A DNA stretch of 64,000 bases, taken from positions 57,380 through 121,379 of the forward strand of contig NZ_LQPP01000052.1 in NCBI RefSeq assembly GCF_002102345.1. The letters run 5' to 3'. A program made the translations under genes and the position numbers. The stretch is from Mycolicibacterium peregrinum (GTDB lineage Bacteria > Actinomycetota > Actinomycetes > Mycobacteriales > Mycobacteriaceae). Shown here in pieces: positions 18,134-26,730 of this stretch. The notes under the pieces were generated by a model that searched no databases, was not told the origin of the DNA, and saw nothing but the letters and a program-made list of their open reading frames with translations. Position 1 is the stretch's first letter. Each line of letters begins with the position of its first letter.

Positions 18134-18916
18134 GTGACAGTTACGCCAGAAGTCGGCGCCATCAATTTGGGTTTGACCGGCAAGGTGGTCCTGGTGACCG
18201 GTGGAGTGCGAGGGGTTGGCGCTGGAATCAGTGCGGTTTTTGCCGGTCAGGGCGCCACTGTGGTGACCTGCGCACGCCGCCCGGTCGACGGGCTGCCCTA
18301 CGAATTCCACAGCTGCGACATCCGGGATGACGACTCGGTGAAGTCGCTCATCGAAAGCATCGTCGAGAAGCACGGTCGTTTAGATGCCGTCGTCAACAAC
18401 GCCGGTGGCTCGCCCTACGTGCTGGCCGCCGATGCGTCGGCGAAGTTCAGCACCAAGATCATCGAGCTCAACCTGATCGGCGCGCTCTCGGTTTCCACCC
18501 ATGCCAACGCCGTGATGCAGAAGCAGGACTCGGGCGGCGCCATCGTCAACATCTCCAGCGTCAGCGGCCACCGGCCCACCCCGGGGACGGCCGCGTACGG
18601 CGCGGCCAAAGCCGGCATCGACAACCTCACCTCGACGCTCGCCGTCGAGTGGGCGCCCAAGGTCCGGGTGAACTCGGTGGTGGTCGGCATGGTCGAGACC
18701 GAGCAGTCCGAACTGTTCTACGGCGACGCCGAGTCGATCGCTGCCATCTCGCGGAATGTGCCCTTGGGCCGGCTCGCCAAACCGGCCGACATCGGCTGGG
18801 CCACAGCATTTCTGACCTCAGATGCGGCCTCGTACATCAGCGGCGCGTCGCTGGAGGTACACGGTGGCGGTGAGCCGCCGCACTACCTGTCCACCACGAC
18901 CGCCGACATCAAGTAA
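18134..18916 (+). CDS. ipdF: IpdF, short-chain dehydrogenase (5-hydroxy-HIP-CoA oxidation)
   Basis: A 260-residue classical SDR. The NAD(P)-binding motif is VVLVTGGVRGVGAGI (TGxxxGxG), followed by DAVVNNAGGSP (NNAG) and the catalytic Ser and Tyr-x3-Lys in INISSVSG and AAYGAAKAG. IpdF (Rv3549c) oxidises the 5-hydroxyl of the HIP-CoA intermediate. GTG at 18134 is the best start; with the KstR2 site only 16 bases away and no ribosome binding site, the transcript is probably leaderless. It is followed after 21 bases by another SDR. Confidence 0.9.
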   Translation: MTVTPEVGAINLGLTGKVVLVTGGVRGVGAGISAVFAGQGATVVTCARRPVDGLPYEFHSCDIRDDDSVKSLIESIVEKHGRLDAVVNNAGGSPYVLAADASAKFSTKIIELNLIGALSVSTHANAVMQKQDSGGAIVNISSVSGHRPTPGTAAYGAAKAGIDNLTSTLAVEWAPKVRVNSVVVGMVETEQSELFYGDAESIAAISRNVPLGRLAKPADIGWATAFLTSDAASYISGASLEVHGGGEPPHYLSTTTADIK

Positions 18917-18937
18917 TTCGGAAAAGGAGACACAACT

Positions 18938-19843
18938 ATGGGATTGCTCGACGGCCGCGTGGTCATCGTGACGGGTGCCGGTGGCGGGATCGGGCGTGAG
19001 CACGCGCTCGCGTTCGCCGCCGAAGGTGCCCGCGTCGTGGTCAACGACATCGGGGTCGGCCTGGACGGTTCGCCGGCCGGCGGCGGCAGCGCCGCGCAGA
19101 ACGTGGTCGACGAGATCGTCGCTGCCGGAGGCGAAGCCGTTGCCAACGGTTCCAACGTCGCCGACTGGGCGCAGGCCGAGGCGCTGATCCAGAACGCCGT
19201 CGATGCCTTCGGCACCCTCGACGTACTCGTCAACAACGCCGGCATCGTGCGCGACCGGATGTTCGCCAACGCCACCGAGGAAGAGTTCGACGCCGTCACC
19301 GCCGTGCATCTCAAGGGGCACTTCGCCACCATGAAGCACGCCGCCGCCTACTGGCGGGCCAAGTCCAAGGCCGGCGAGTCTGTCGATGCCCGCATCATCA
19401 ACACCAGCTCGGGCGCCGGGCTTCAGGGCAGCGTCGGTCAGGCCACCTACAGCGCTTCCAAGGCCGGCATCGCCGCGCTGACGCTGGTGGCCGCGGCCGA
19501 GATGGGCCGCTACGGCGTCACCGTCAACGGCATCGCGCCGTCGGCCCGCACCCGGATGACCGAGACCGTGTTCGCCGACATGATGGCCACCCAGGACCAG
19601 GCCTTCGACGCCATGGCCGCGGAGAACATCTCGCCGCTGGTGGTGTGGCTGGGCAGCATCGAGTCCAAGGACGTCACCGGCAAGATGTTCGAGATCGAGG
19701 GCGGCAAGATCCGCATCGCCGAGGGCTGGGCCCACGGACCGCAGATCGACAAGGGCGCGAAGTGGGATCCGGCCGAGCTGGGGCCGGTCGTCAATGACCT
19801 GCTCGCCAAGGCCCGCCCCGCGGTTCCCGTCTACGGCGCCTGA
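18938..19843 (+). CDS. Short-chain dehydrogenase, Rv3548c-like (HSD17B4-type N-domain)
   Basis: A 301-residue SDR resembling the 3-hydroxyacyl-CoA dehydrogenase domain of peroxisomal multifunctional enzyme 2. It has VVIVTGAGGGIGREHALAFA, VLVNNAGIVRDRMF, INTSSGAGLQGS and ATYSASKAG (Tyr-x3-Lys), plus the extra C-terminal segment with KDVTGKMFEIEGGKIRIAEG. It lies downstream of ipdF exactly as Rv3548c does, so it is probably a beta-oxidation dehydrogenase for a sterol-derived acyl-CoA, though the substrate is not known from sequence. GGAGA precedes the ATG. The operon ends at the hairpin at 19867. Confidence 0.85.
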   Translation: MGLLDGRVVIVTGAGGGIGREHALAFAAEGARVVVNDIGVGLDGSPAGGGSAAQNVVDEIVAAGGEAVANGSNVADWAQAEALIQNAVDAFGTLDVLVNNAGIVRDRMFANATEEEFDAVTAVHLKGHFATMKHAAAYWRAKSKAGESVDARIINTSSGAGLQGSVGQATYSASKAGIAALTLVAAAEMGRYGVTVNGIAPSARTRMTETVFADMMATQDQAFDAMAAENISPLVVWLGSIESKDVTGKMFEIEGGKIRIAEGWAHGPQIDKGAKWDPAELGPVVNDLLAKARPAVPVYGA

Positions 19844-19866
19844 GTTCTCTACTTGTTTCGTCGAAA

Positions 19867-19912
19867 CTGCGCTCAGATCGTGAAATCCGCCGGATTCTCG
19901 ATCTGAGCGCAG
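19867..19912. terminator. Large hairpin between convergent genes
   Basis: An outer 14-bp perfect stem (CTGCGCTCAGATCG with CGATCTGAGCGCAG) encloses an inner palindrome AATCCGCCGGATT. There is no T tract, but the position between two convergent stop codons fits a bidirectional mycobacterial terminator. Confidence 0.65.
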
Positions 19913-19951
19913 CCTCGTTGCCCTAGCTGCAGACTCGAATACCCCTGCGGG

Positions 19952-21367
19952 TTAGGCGGCGTCCTTGTTGCCGGCGGTGTCGTTGTCGGCACCGGCGTTG
20001 GCACCGGCGGTCTTGCCGGTCTGGCCGGTGGCCTTCTTGACGGCGTCGCCGAACTTCTTGATCGACGACGACACCCGATCCTGGGCGTCCTTGACGGCGG
20101 TCTGAACCTGCTCGCCGGTACGGCTGACCGGCTTCGTGACGCCGGGCAGCGCCTTGTTGCCGTCGGACAGGTCGGTCGCCCGCGGCTTGACGACCTCGTC
20201 GACAGCAGTCTTCAGCTTCGACTTCGCCCGCGAAATGGGTGAAGAATCAGCAGGTTTCGTGGAGTCCGAGACGGTCTCCGGAGCGGACTGAACCTTCTGC
20301 TCGATACTGTCCGTGGTCGCGTTCAGCGAGGTCTTGAGGTTCTCGACCCCGGTGGACACCTTGTCCTGCAGATCCTGGGTGTTCGTCGGGATCGCCTTGG
20401 TGGTCCGCTTGATGATCTCCGCGTTGATCGCCCGGCTGAACTTGGTGACCGAGAAGGATGCATCGGCCATGCTGCGGTTGATCGCCGTCGCGATGGTCAC
20501 GAAGTCGCCAGTCTTGAACGCCTCCTTGACCTGATCGGCGGCGGCACTCAGCTGACGGGACAGTGTCCGGAACTGGAGTTTCACCTCGTGCTCGAAGGTC
20601 GGCTCAGGGCTGAACTGCTTGCCGTTCCAGTTCACCAGGGTCCAGCCGTCCTCGTTGTTGCCCTCGATCACCACGTAATCGGTGTTGTTCAACTGGGCGG
20701 TCTGCAGCAGTTGGAGCTTCTCCATCATCGTGAGGTTGTTCACGTTCATCAACGTCCAGAACATGATGGTCCCGCCGTGCGAGAACACCACGGCGTTGCG
20801 GTCGCCGTTGTCGTACATGGTTTGCAGCGCGCCCCTGACCCGTTCGTCGAAGACGTAGCCGTTGAGGTTGGTTCCTGGCATGTACGTGCTCTTGTCGAAC
20901 GGGATCTGGGGGATGACGCCCGGGAGCGCCCATGCGATCGGATACAGCCCATACCCGCCGGCAGCGTTCGCCTCCGGCGTGCCCTCGAAGACGCCGGCCT
21001 CGATCTCTTGCAGGCCGGGGAGCACCTGGATCGGGAGGCCGAGGCGCTGCGACATCGGCGCCGCGGTCAACTGAGTGCGCACCATCGTCGAGGCGTAGAT
21101 CGCGTCGTAGTTGTTGTCACCAAGCTTGTCGGCCACAGCCTGGGCCTGTTGCTGGCCGAGGGGGGTGAGAACCGGGCCTGGAGTCTTGGTGTCGATCAGT
21201 CCGGAGGCGTTGCCCTCCGACTGGGCGTGACGCACGAATGTCACGCGCATGACCTCTGCGGCATGGGCGACGGGCATCGCCAGGAAGAAGGCGAGGAATG
21301 CCAGGGCGACACCCCCTAGGAGTTTCCGATACCGTGACGCCGGCGCGTCACCTCTGCGGCGGTTCAT
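19952..21367 (-). CDS. Exported histidine phosphatase-family protein with Lys-rich tail (copy 1)
   Basis: About 471 residues. A basic N-terminus and hydrophobic stretch LLGGVALAFLAFFLAMPVAHAA form a signal peptide with an AHA-A cleavage site. The phosphoglycerate mutase-like catalytic domain starts at MRVTFVRHAQSEGNASG (RH motif), with the second catalytic histidine in AVVFSHGGTIMFW and an acidic residue in LQEIEAGVFEG. After ~residue 270 the protein becomes a low-complexity, helical, Lys/Ala/Thr-rich extension. The start at 21367 has GGAGG six bases upstream. It is paralogous to the next gene, including a shared LSDGNKALPG motif in the tail. The substrate is unknown; it is probably periplasmic or envelope-bound. 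Confidence 0.83.
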   Translation of the reverse strand: MNRRRGDAPASRYRKLLGGVALAFLAFFLAMPVAHAAEVMRVTFVRHAQSEGNASGLIDTKTPGPVLTPLGQQQAQAVADKLGDNNYDAIYASTMVRTQLTAAPMSQRLGLPIQVLPGLQEIEAGVFEGTPEANAAGGYGLYPIAWALPGVIPQIPFDKSTYMPGTNLNGYVFDERVRGALQTMYDNGDRNAVVFSHGGTIMFWTLMNVNNLTMMEKLQLLQTAQLNNTDYVVIEGNNEDGWTLVNWNGKQFSPEPTFEHEVKLQFRTLSRQLSAAADQVKEAFKTGDFVTIATAINRSMADASFSVTKFSRAINAEIIKRTTKAIPTNTQDLQDKVSTGVENLKTSLNATTDSIEQKVQSAPETVSDSTKPADSSPISRAKSKLKTAVDEVVKPRATDLSDGNKALPGVTKPVSRTGEQVQTAVKDAQDRVSSSIKKFGDAVKKATGQTGKTAGANAGADNDTAGNKDAA

Positions 21368-21542
21368 GTGGTTCCTCCGTTGCGGCTGTGTGGATTTCAC
21401 GTGACCTGCCGGTGACGGTTCGCTGGCCGGTCAGATAGATTGTCTGACCGTCTGCTGTGAAGGCGAGCCGTTATCCCATTGCATGGGAAGGTATTTGGCG
21501 AATTGGTACGTCAACTGCAGCCCTGCCGCGGATACGACTGAG

Positions 21543-21566
21543 CCCCCTCCTCGGGTGAGGAGGGGG
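21543..21566 (-). terminator. Hairpin after the second phosphatase-like gene
   Basis: A perfect 10-bp GC stem (CCCCCTCCTC with GAGGAGGGGG) with a GGGT loop, beginning 37 bases past the stop of the gene on the reverse strand. It lacks a T tract. Confidence 0.7.
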
Positions 21567-21602
21567 ACCGGTCGGCTGTATTACGTTGAACTAAAGCCTA
21601 AT

Positions 21603-23060
21603 TCACGCGGCGTCCTTGGTCTTCGGCTTGGCTGTGCTGTTGTCGGACTTGTCAGCCTTGGTGGGCTTGTCGGCTCCGGTGAGCTTCTTGACCGTCTCGC
21701 GAGCCTGCTGAGCCGAAGATTCGATGCCGCTGCGGACGTCGTCGGCGGCCCGGTTGATCCGGTCCCGTACCGCAGCGGCGGGCTTGCCCGGCTCCGCCTT
21801 GTTGCCGTCGGTCAGCTTGGTGGCGCCGTTGGTCGTACGGGCCGTGGTGATCTTGGCCTTGACTGATTCGGCGGTCTTGACGGGATCGATGGCCGTCTCG
21901 ATTTTCGATGTGGTGCTCTCGTCGACGTTTTCGACGGCGGCCTTCGTGTCCTCGGCGAGTTCGCTCACGGCTGGAGCGTTGCTCTCGGTGACGGCCTTCT
22001 GGGTGCTGAGCTTCGACACCTGCGTCGTCGACTGGCCCAGCGAGCCCGGGATGCCGGTGATCGCGTTGACGGTGTCGGTCACCGAGTCCTTGACGAACTT
22101 GACCCCGGCCTCGGCGACGTCCTGGATGCCCTGCGCGCCGGTGGTCACGATGCCCTGCGCATCCAGCGAGAGAACCGGTATGCGCATGTTGTAGACCGCC
22201 TTCTGCGGTGCCACGATCAGGTCACGCACATTGACGAACATCTGCGTCGGGTAATCCGCGGGTCCGACTTGCTGGCCGGCCCATTCCTTCAACGTCCAGC
22301 TGCCGTCGTCGTTCTTCTCCACGACCACCGTGTCGGTGTTGTTCAGCGGATGCTGCACGATCAGAAGCAGATTCGGGTTGTCGACGTTCATCATCGTCCA
22401 CATCATGATGGTGGCGCCGTGCGAGAACACCGCGGCGTCGATCTCGCCGTCGCCATTGGTGTCGGTGGTATCCGACTCCACGTCCTCGAGAGCGTTCGTC
22501 ACGCGCTCGTTGAACTCAAGGCCGTTCTCGCCGCCGGGGATCGGGATGAACTGCAGACCCATGGTCCAGGCCAGCGGCGCGAGGATGTAGCCGATGCGGC
22601 CGATGCCTTCACTCTCGGGCAGGCCCTCGAAGATGCCGGCACTGATTTCCTGTACACCGGAGTTGCGCTGTGGGTTGTCCGGGTCGAACGAGCCCAGGAC
22701 CGTGACCGGCAACCCGCGCTTGGCGGCGAACGGCGCGGCGGTCTCCTGGGTGCGAATCATGGTCGAGGCGTAGAGCGCGTCGAACTCGGTGCACTGGGCG
22801 GTGGGGCACTGGGCATTGGCCCAGTCGATGGCCTGCTGCTCACCGTTCGGGCCGCCGTTCTGGTTCACCTGATCGTTGGTCAGATGCGGGCCCGGGGTGC
22901 TGGTGTCGATGTATCCGGAGGCGTTGCCCTGGGACTCGGCGTGCCGGATGAACGTCACGGTCATCGCCGCGGCCGGCAGGGTCGCTGCCGCGAACAGAGA
23001 ACACGCGGTCAGGGTGGTTGCGGCGGCACCGGCAGCCCGGCGTCGAGTGGGTCGTTGCAT
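21603..23060 (-). CDS. Exported histidine phosphatase-family protein with Lys-rich tail (copy 2)
   Basis: A 485-residue paralog of the preceding gene. An Arg-rich N-terminus and AAGAAATTLTACSLFAAATL form a signal peptide ending near PAAA. The catalytic motif is VTFIRHAESQGNASGYIDT; the second histidine is in AAVFSHGATIMMWTMMN. Compared with copy 1 it has insertions around residues 60-80 and an Asp-rich loop SDTTDTNGDGEID that looks like a calcium-type loop. The C-terminal half is again Ala/Thr/Lys-rich with LTDGNKAEPGKP matching the copy 1 tail motif. Both copies are separated by 235 bases and have their own hairpins, so they are probably separate transcripts. Confidence 0.83.
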   Translation of the reverse strand: MQRPTRRRAAGAAATTLTACSLFAAATLPAAAMTVTFIRHAESQGNASGYIDTSTPGPHLTNDQVNQNGGPNGEQQAIDWANAQCPTAQCTEFDALYASTMIRTQETAAPFAAKRGLPVTVLGSFDPDNPQRNSGVQEISAGIFEGLPESEGIGRIGYILAPLAWTMGLQFIPIPGGENGLEFNERVTNALEDVESDTTDTNGDGEIDAAVFSHGATIMMWTMMNVDNPNLLLIVQHPLNNTDTVVVEKNDDGSWTLKEWAGQQVGPADYPTQMFVNVRDLIVAPQKAVYNMRIPVLSLDAQGIVTTGAQGIQDVAEAGVKFVKDSVTDTVNAITGIPGSLGQSTTQVSKLSTQKAVTESNAPAVSELAEDTKAAVENVDESTTSKIETAIDPVKTAESVKAKITTARTTNGATKLTDGNKAEPGKPAAAVRDRINRAADDVRSGIESSAQQARETVKKLTGADKPTKADKSDNSTAKPKTKDAA

Positions 23061-23214
23061 AGGGTCTCCATCGGTTCACGAAAATGTGGGCTGCCGCTCA
23101 CTTGGCGTTCACTGTGTGCGCGCTCACAGAACATAATCAAAGAACTGTTCACCCGTCAATTCAGCTACGCAGAGTTGCGTAATTGGCCAGTTCCCGGACA
23201 CCTGGTGAACAAAA

Positions 23215-23243
23215 AGCGCCCCCGGACAATGTCCGGGGGCGCT
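23215..23243 (-). terminator. Intrinsic terminator after ddn
   Basis: A perfect 13-bp stem (AGCGCCCCCGGAC with GTCCGGGGGCGCT) around a 3-base loop, with a T run on the reverse strand. It lies 16 bases past the ddn stop and ends the fadA5-NTF2-ddn unit. Confidence 0.9.
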
Positions 23244-23258
23244 GCACGTTGTCGGTGG

Positions 23259-23738
23259 TCAGGCCGGGTCGCAGATCACGATCGGGATCTTGCGGTCCGT
23301 GTAGGAACGGTAATTGGCGAAATCGGCGTACATGGCGTCGAGCTTGGGCCAGTACACGTCGCGCTCGGCATCGGTGGCGTCGCGGGCCGTGAGTTCCAGG
23401 GTCTCGTGCTTGGTCTGGAACTTCACCTTCGGGTTGGCCACCAGGTTCAGGTACCACATCGGGTTGGTGGCCCGGCCCCCCTGCGAGGCGACCAACACGA
23501 TGCGCTTGCCCTCCTGCAGGAACAGCAGCGGGCTGTCACGTTCCTCGCCCGACTTACGCCCGATCGTGGTCAGGATGCCGACCTCGGCTCCGCGCAGGAA
23601 CTTGTCGCCGAACCGCCCGCCCGTCTTCTTGAAGATCCAGGTCTGGGCGCGCGACATCCACTTGATGGCGGTGCCGGTCGATTTCGCGTTGAGACGTTCG
23701 ACCTGTTTGGGGCTCAGCGGGCGAGGGGTGTTGGCCAT
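23259..23738 (-). CDS. ddn: Deazaflavin (F420)-dependent nitroreductase, Ddn family
   Basis: A 159-residue split-beta-barrel F420 oxidoreductase. The segments IKWMSRAQTWIFKKTGGRFG, VGILTTIGRKSGEERDSPLL, NPMWYLNLVANPKV, ELTARDATDAERDVYWP and SYTDRKIPIVICDP correspond closely to M. tuberculosis Ddn (Rv3547), the enzyme that activates pretomanid; its physiological role appears to be quinone reduction. Position beside fadA5 also matches Rv3546-Rv3547. Tyr in NYRSYTDR matches the region of the tyrosines important for nitroimidazole activation in Ddn, but drug activation cannot be assumed for orthologs. An NTF2-like gene separates it from fadA5 here. Confidence 0.88.
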   Translation of the reverse strand: MANTPRPLSPKQVERLNAKSTGTAIKWMSRAQTWIFKKTGGRFGDKFLRGAEVGILTTIGRKSGEERDSPLLFLQEGKRIVLVASQGGRATNPMWYLNLVANPKVKFQTKHETLELTARDATDAERDVYWPKLDAMYADFANYRSYTDRKIPIVICDPA

Positions 23739-23748
23739 GCGGTGGACC

Positions 23749-24123
23749 TTAGCGGCTGATGAACGGGGTGAGGGAGGCGCGGATGTGATGGATCTGCCCG
23801 TCCGACGCCGGGATCAGGAACGTCTCGTCGACGTGCGAGCAGACCCGCCATCCGAACAGCCGAGGCTTGGTCAGCACGTCGAACTTGGCGCGGATGTTGT
23901 CGCCGTCGACGCTGTACTCGGGCGTTGTCGTCTTCTCGATCAACTTGAACTGCGGACCGTTGTTCAGGCTGCGGCGCAAGTGATCTCCGGAACGGCCCGT
24001 CTTCAGACCCATCTCGATGCGGATGCAGTCCGGTGTGAACGGGACTGCATCCGCCTGATGGCTCACCAGCGCATCGATGTAGGCCTGTGCGGCCGCGATG
24101 CGCTCGTCGTCAGAAAATGACAC
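23749..24123 (-). CDS. NTF2-like / SnoaL-type small protein in fadA5 operon
   Basis: About 124 residues starting at GTG 24123 (VSFSDDERIAAAQAYIDALV). The pattern of an N-terminal helix (AAAQAYIDALVSHQADAVPF), then TPDCIRIEMG and beta-rich segments ending in HIRASLTPF, resembles the NTF2/SnoaL fold, a cone-shaped fold used by steroid isomerases and many small-molecule enzymes. There is no ketosteroid-isomerase active-site set that I can confidently identify. It lies 10 bases downstream of fadA5 and 10 bases upstream of ddn, so it is likely co-transcribed from the KstR-controlled promoter. It has no counterpart at this position in H37Rv as I know it. Confidence 0.7.
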   Translation of the reverse strand: MSFSDDERIAAAQAYIDALVSHQADAVPFTPDCIRIEMGLKTGRSGDHLRRSLNNGPQFKLIEKTTTPEYSVDGDNIRAKFDVLTKPRLFGWRVCSHVDETFLIPASDGQIHHIRASLTPFISR

Positions 24124-24133
24124 CGGGAAGGCC

Positions 24134-25285
24134 TCAGATTCTTTCGATGATCGTGCCCGTGGACAGCGCCCCGCCGGCACACATGGTGATCAGCGCGGTG
24201 CTCTTGTCGGAGCGCTCCAACTCGTGCAGCGCCGTGGTGATCAACCGGGCTCCGGTCGAACCGACGGGGTGGCCCAGCGCGATGGCGCCGCCGTTGACGT
24301 TGACCCTGTCCATGTCGGCGCCGTGCACCTGCGCCCAGGACAGGACCACGGAGGCGAACGCCTCGTTGATCTCGACCAGGTCGATGTCGCCGATCTTCAT
24401 CCCGGCCTTCTCGAGCACCTTGGCGGTGGACTGCACGGGGCCGTCGAGGTGGTAGTAGGTCTCGGCGCCCACGTTCGCCTGGCTGATGATGCGGGCGCGC
24501 GGGGTGAAGCCATGCGCTTTTGCCACGGACTCATCCATCCACAGCACCGCGGCGGCACCGTCGGAGATCTGCGACGACGTGCCCGCGGTGTGGATGCCGC
24601 CCTCCATCACGGGCTTCAACCCGGCCAGGCCCTCGGCGGTGGTGTCGCGCAGGCCCTGGTCGCGGCTGACCGTGTTGAGTTCGGCCGTCGGCTGCTTGTT
24701 CTCGTCGATGACCGGTGCCTCGATCGGGGAGATCTCCCGGTCGAATCGTCCTTCGGCCCAGGCCTGCTTGGCCTTGAGCTGAGACGCCAGGCCGAGCGCA
24801 TCCACATCGGCGCGGGTGATGCCGCGGCGCTTGGCGATTCGCTCGGCAGCCTCGAACTGGTTGGGCAGGTCGATGTCCCACGACGCGGCGCGGGCGCCGC
24901 CGCCGTTGGCGCCGAGGCCGACTCGGCTCATCGCCTCGATGCCGCAGGCGATACCGATGTCGATGGCGCCGGTGGCGATCAGGCCCGCGATCAGGTGATT
25001 GGCCTGCTGCGCGCTGCCGCACTGGCAGTCGACGGTCGTGGCACCGACGTGCTCGGGCAGCCCGGCGACCAGCCAGGACTGTCGGGTGACGTTGTTGCCC
25101 TGCTCGCCGTACTGCGTGACGCAGCCGCCGATGAGCTGCTCGACGCTGCCGGCGTCAATGCCGGCCTTCTCGATGAGGGCTTTCTGGACGGCTCCCAGAA
25201 GCTCGGTGGCGTGCAGGCCGGACAACCAGCCGTTGCGCTTGCCGATGGGGCTGCGGGTGGCTTCGACGATGACAGGGTTACCCAT
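24134..25285 (-). CDS. fadA5: Steroid side-chain thiolase FadA5
   Basis: A 383-residue thiolase. The catalytic set is complete: nucleophilic cysteine in DCQCGSAQQANH (~89), histidine in GHPVGSTGAR and the C-terminal cysteine in MCAGGALSTG. FadA5 (Rv3546) thiolyses 3-oxo acyl-CoAs during removal of the cholesterol side chain. The long ANGGGARAASWDIDLP loop and NHLIAGLIATG helix match the steroid-type thiolases. It is divergent from cyp125 across a 160-bp region with a KstR operator, the same arrangement as Rv3546/Rv3545c. Confidence 0.93.
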   Translation of the reverse strand: MGNPVIVEATRSPIGKRNGWLSGLHATELLGAVQKALIEKAGIDAGSVEQLIGGCVTQYGEQGNNVTRQSWLVAGLPEHVGATTVDCQCGSAQQANHLIAGLIATGAIDIGIACGIEAMSRVGLGANGGGARAASWDIDLPNQFEAAERIAKRRGITRADVDALGLASQLKAKQAWAEGRFDREISPIEAPVIDENKQPTAELNTVSRDQGLRDTTAEGLAGLKPVMEGGIHTAGTSSQISDGAAAVLWMDESVAKAHGFTPRARIISQANVGAETYYHLDGPVQSTAKVLEKAGMKIGDIDLVEINEAFASVVLSWAQVHGADMDRVNVNGGAIALGHPVGSTGARLITTALHELERSDKSTALITMCAGGALSTGTIIERI

Positions 25286-25295
25286 GAAGCCAGGC

Positions 25296-25309
25296 TAGAA
25301 CACGTTTCA
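25296..25309. promoter_or_regulatory. KstR operator, fadA5 side of fadA5-cyp125 intergenic region
   Basis: TAGAACACGTTTCA matches the KstR consensus TnnAACnnGTTnnA at every fixed position. It lies 10 bases upstream of the fadA5 ATG and 144 bases from cyp125. A weaker, degenerate relative (TAGACCACGTTGTT, 25385-25398) lies closer to cyp125. Confidence 0.88.
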
Positions 25310-25452
25310 TTACTCTGACAAGCGCGGATGCATCACTACCTTTGATCTGCGGTCAAGGCATGTTTCAATGGTCTCAATTGGTACTAGACCACGTTGTTTC
25401 AAGCATTGCTGGCTACGCGCACGGCTTGCTACAGACACTAGGAGTAAGACAC

Positions 25453-26703
25453 ATGGGCTGCCCCAACATCCCCAAGGATTTCGACTTCCTCGATTCCGAG
25501 CTCAACCTCAAGGGCCTGCCGGTCGCCGAACTCGCCGAGCTCCGCAAGGCCGAGCCGGTTCGCTGGGTCGATGTGCCCGGCGGCACCGGAGGCTTCGGCG
25601 ACAAGGGCTACTGGTTGGTGACCCGGCACGAAGACGTCAAGGACGTCTCCCTGCGCAGTGATGTCTTCTCCAGCGCGATGAACGGCGCGATCCCGGTCTG
25701 GCCCCAGGAGATGACCCGCGAAGCGGTCGACCTGCAGCGCGCTGTCCTGCTGAACATGGACGCCCCGCACCACACGCGACTGCGCAAGATCATCTCCCGT
25801 GGCTTCACCCCTCGCGCGCTGTCGCGGCTCGAGGACGAGCTGAACAACCGCGCGCAGCAGATCGCCAAGAATGCCGCGGCCTCCAACTCCGGTGACTTCG
25901 TCGAGCAGGTGTCTTGCGAGTTGCCACTGCAGGCCATCGCCGAACTGCTCGGTGTGCCCCAGGACGATCGCGACAAGCTGTTCCGCTGGTCCAACGAGAT
26001 GACCGCCGGCGACGACCCCGAGTACGCCGACGTCGACCCGGCCATGTCCTCGTTCGAGGTCATCACCTACGCCATGAAGATGGCCGAGGAGCGGGGCAAG
26101 AACCCCACCGATGACATCGTCACCAAGCTGATCCAGGCCGACATCGACGGTGAGAAGCTCAGCGACGACGAGTTCGGCTTCTTCGTCATCATGCTGGCTG
26201 TCGCCGGCAACGAGACCAGCCGTAACTCGATCACCCACGGCATGATCGCGTTCTCGCAGAACCCCGATCAGTGGGAGCTGTTCAAGAAGGAACGTCCCAA
26301 GACCGCCGTCGACGAGATCATCCGGTGGGCAACCCCGGTGTCGGCCTTCCAGCGCACCGCCAGCGAGGACACCGAGATTTCCGGCGTCAAGATCAAGGCC
26401 GGCGAGCGTGTGGTGATGTCGTACCGCTCGGCCAACTTCGACGAGACCGTGTTCGACGACCCGTTCACCTTCAACATCCTTCGCGACCCGAACCCGCACG
26501 TCGGCTTCGGTGGCACCGGGGCGCACTATTGCATCGGCGCCAACCTGGCCCGCCTGACGATCAACCTGATCTTCAACGCGGTGGCCGACCACATGCCCGA
26601 CCTCAAGCCGGTCGGGGAGCCCGAGCGGCTGAAGTCGGGTTGGCTCAACGGCATCAAGCACTGGCCGGTGGACTTCACGGGCGCGTGCCCGGTCGCACAC
26701 TGA
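25453..26703 (+). CDS. cyp125: Steroid C26 monooxygenase CYP125
   Basis: A 416-residue cytochrome P450 that oxidises the terminal methyl of the cholesterol/cholestenone side chain to the carboxylic acid. The I-helix oxygen-activation motif is VAGNETSRNS, the ExxR motif lies in DEIIRWATPV, and the heme-binding loop is FGGTGAHYCIGANLAR with its cysteine. The ATG at 25453 (MGCPNIPKDFDF) is preferred because GGAG lies 8 bases upstream; frames open further upstream but lack family-like sequence. It is the first gene of the igr operon, cyp125-fadE28-fadE29-chsH2-chsH1-ltp2. Confidence 0.95.
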   Translation: MGCPNIPKDFDFLDSELNLKGLPVAELAELRKAEPVRWVDVPGGTGGFGDKGYWLVTRHEDVKDVSLRSDVFSSAMNGAIPVWPQEMTREAVDLQRAVLLNMDAPHHTRLRKIISRGFTPRALSRLEDELNNRAQQIAKNAAASNSGDFVEQVSCELPLQAIAELLGVPQDDRDKLFRWSNEMTAGDDPEYADVDPAMSSFEVITYAMKMAEERGKNPTDDIVTKLIQADIDGEKLSDDEFGFFVIMLAVAGNETSRNSITHGMIAFSQNPDQWELFKKERPKTAVDEIIRWATPVSAFQRTASEDTEISGVKIKAGERVVMSYRSANFDETVFDDPFTFNILRDPNPHVGFGGTGAHYCIGANLARLTINLIFNAVADHMPDLKPVGEPERLKSGWLNGIKHWPVDFTGACPVAH

Positions 26704-26730
26704 CCGCCTAACGGATCAAGGAGGATTCGG

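Noticed and set aside
25385..25398. Second KstR operator near cyp125
   Set aside because: TAGACCACGTTGTT differs from the consensus at two fixed positions, so it is only noted as a degenerate relative.
25342..25452. Longer N-terminus for cyp125 from an upstream start
   Set aside because: Family members start near MGCPNIP, and GGAG sits 8 bases upstream of the ATG at 25453.
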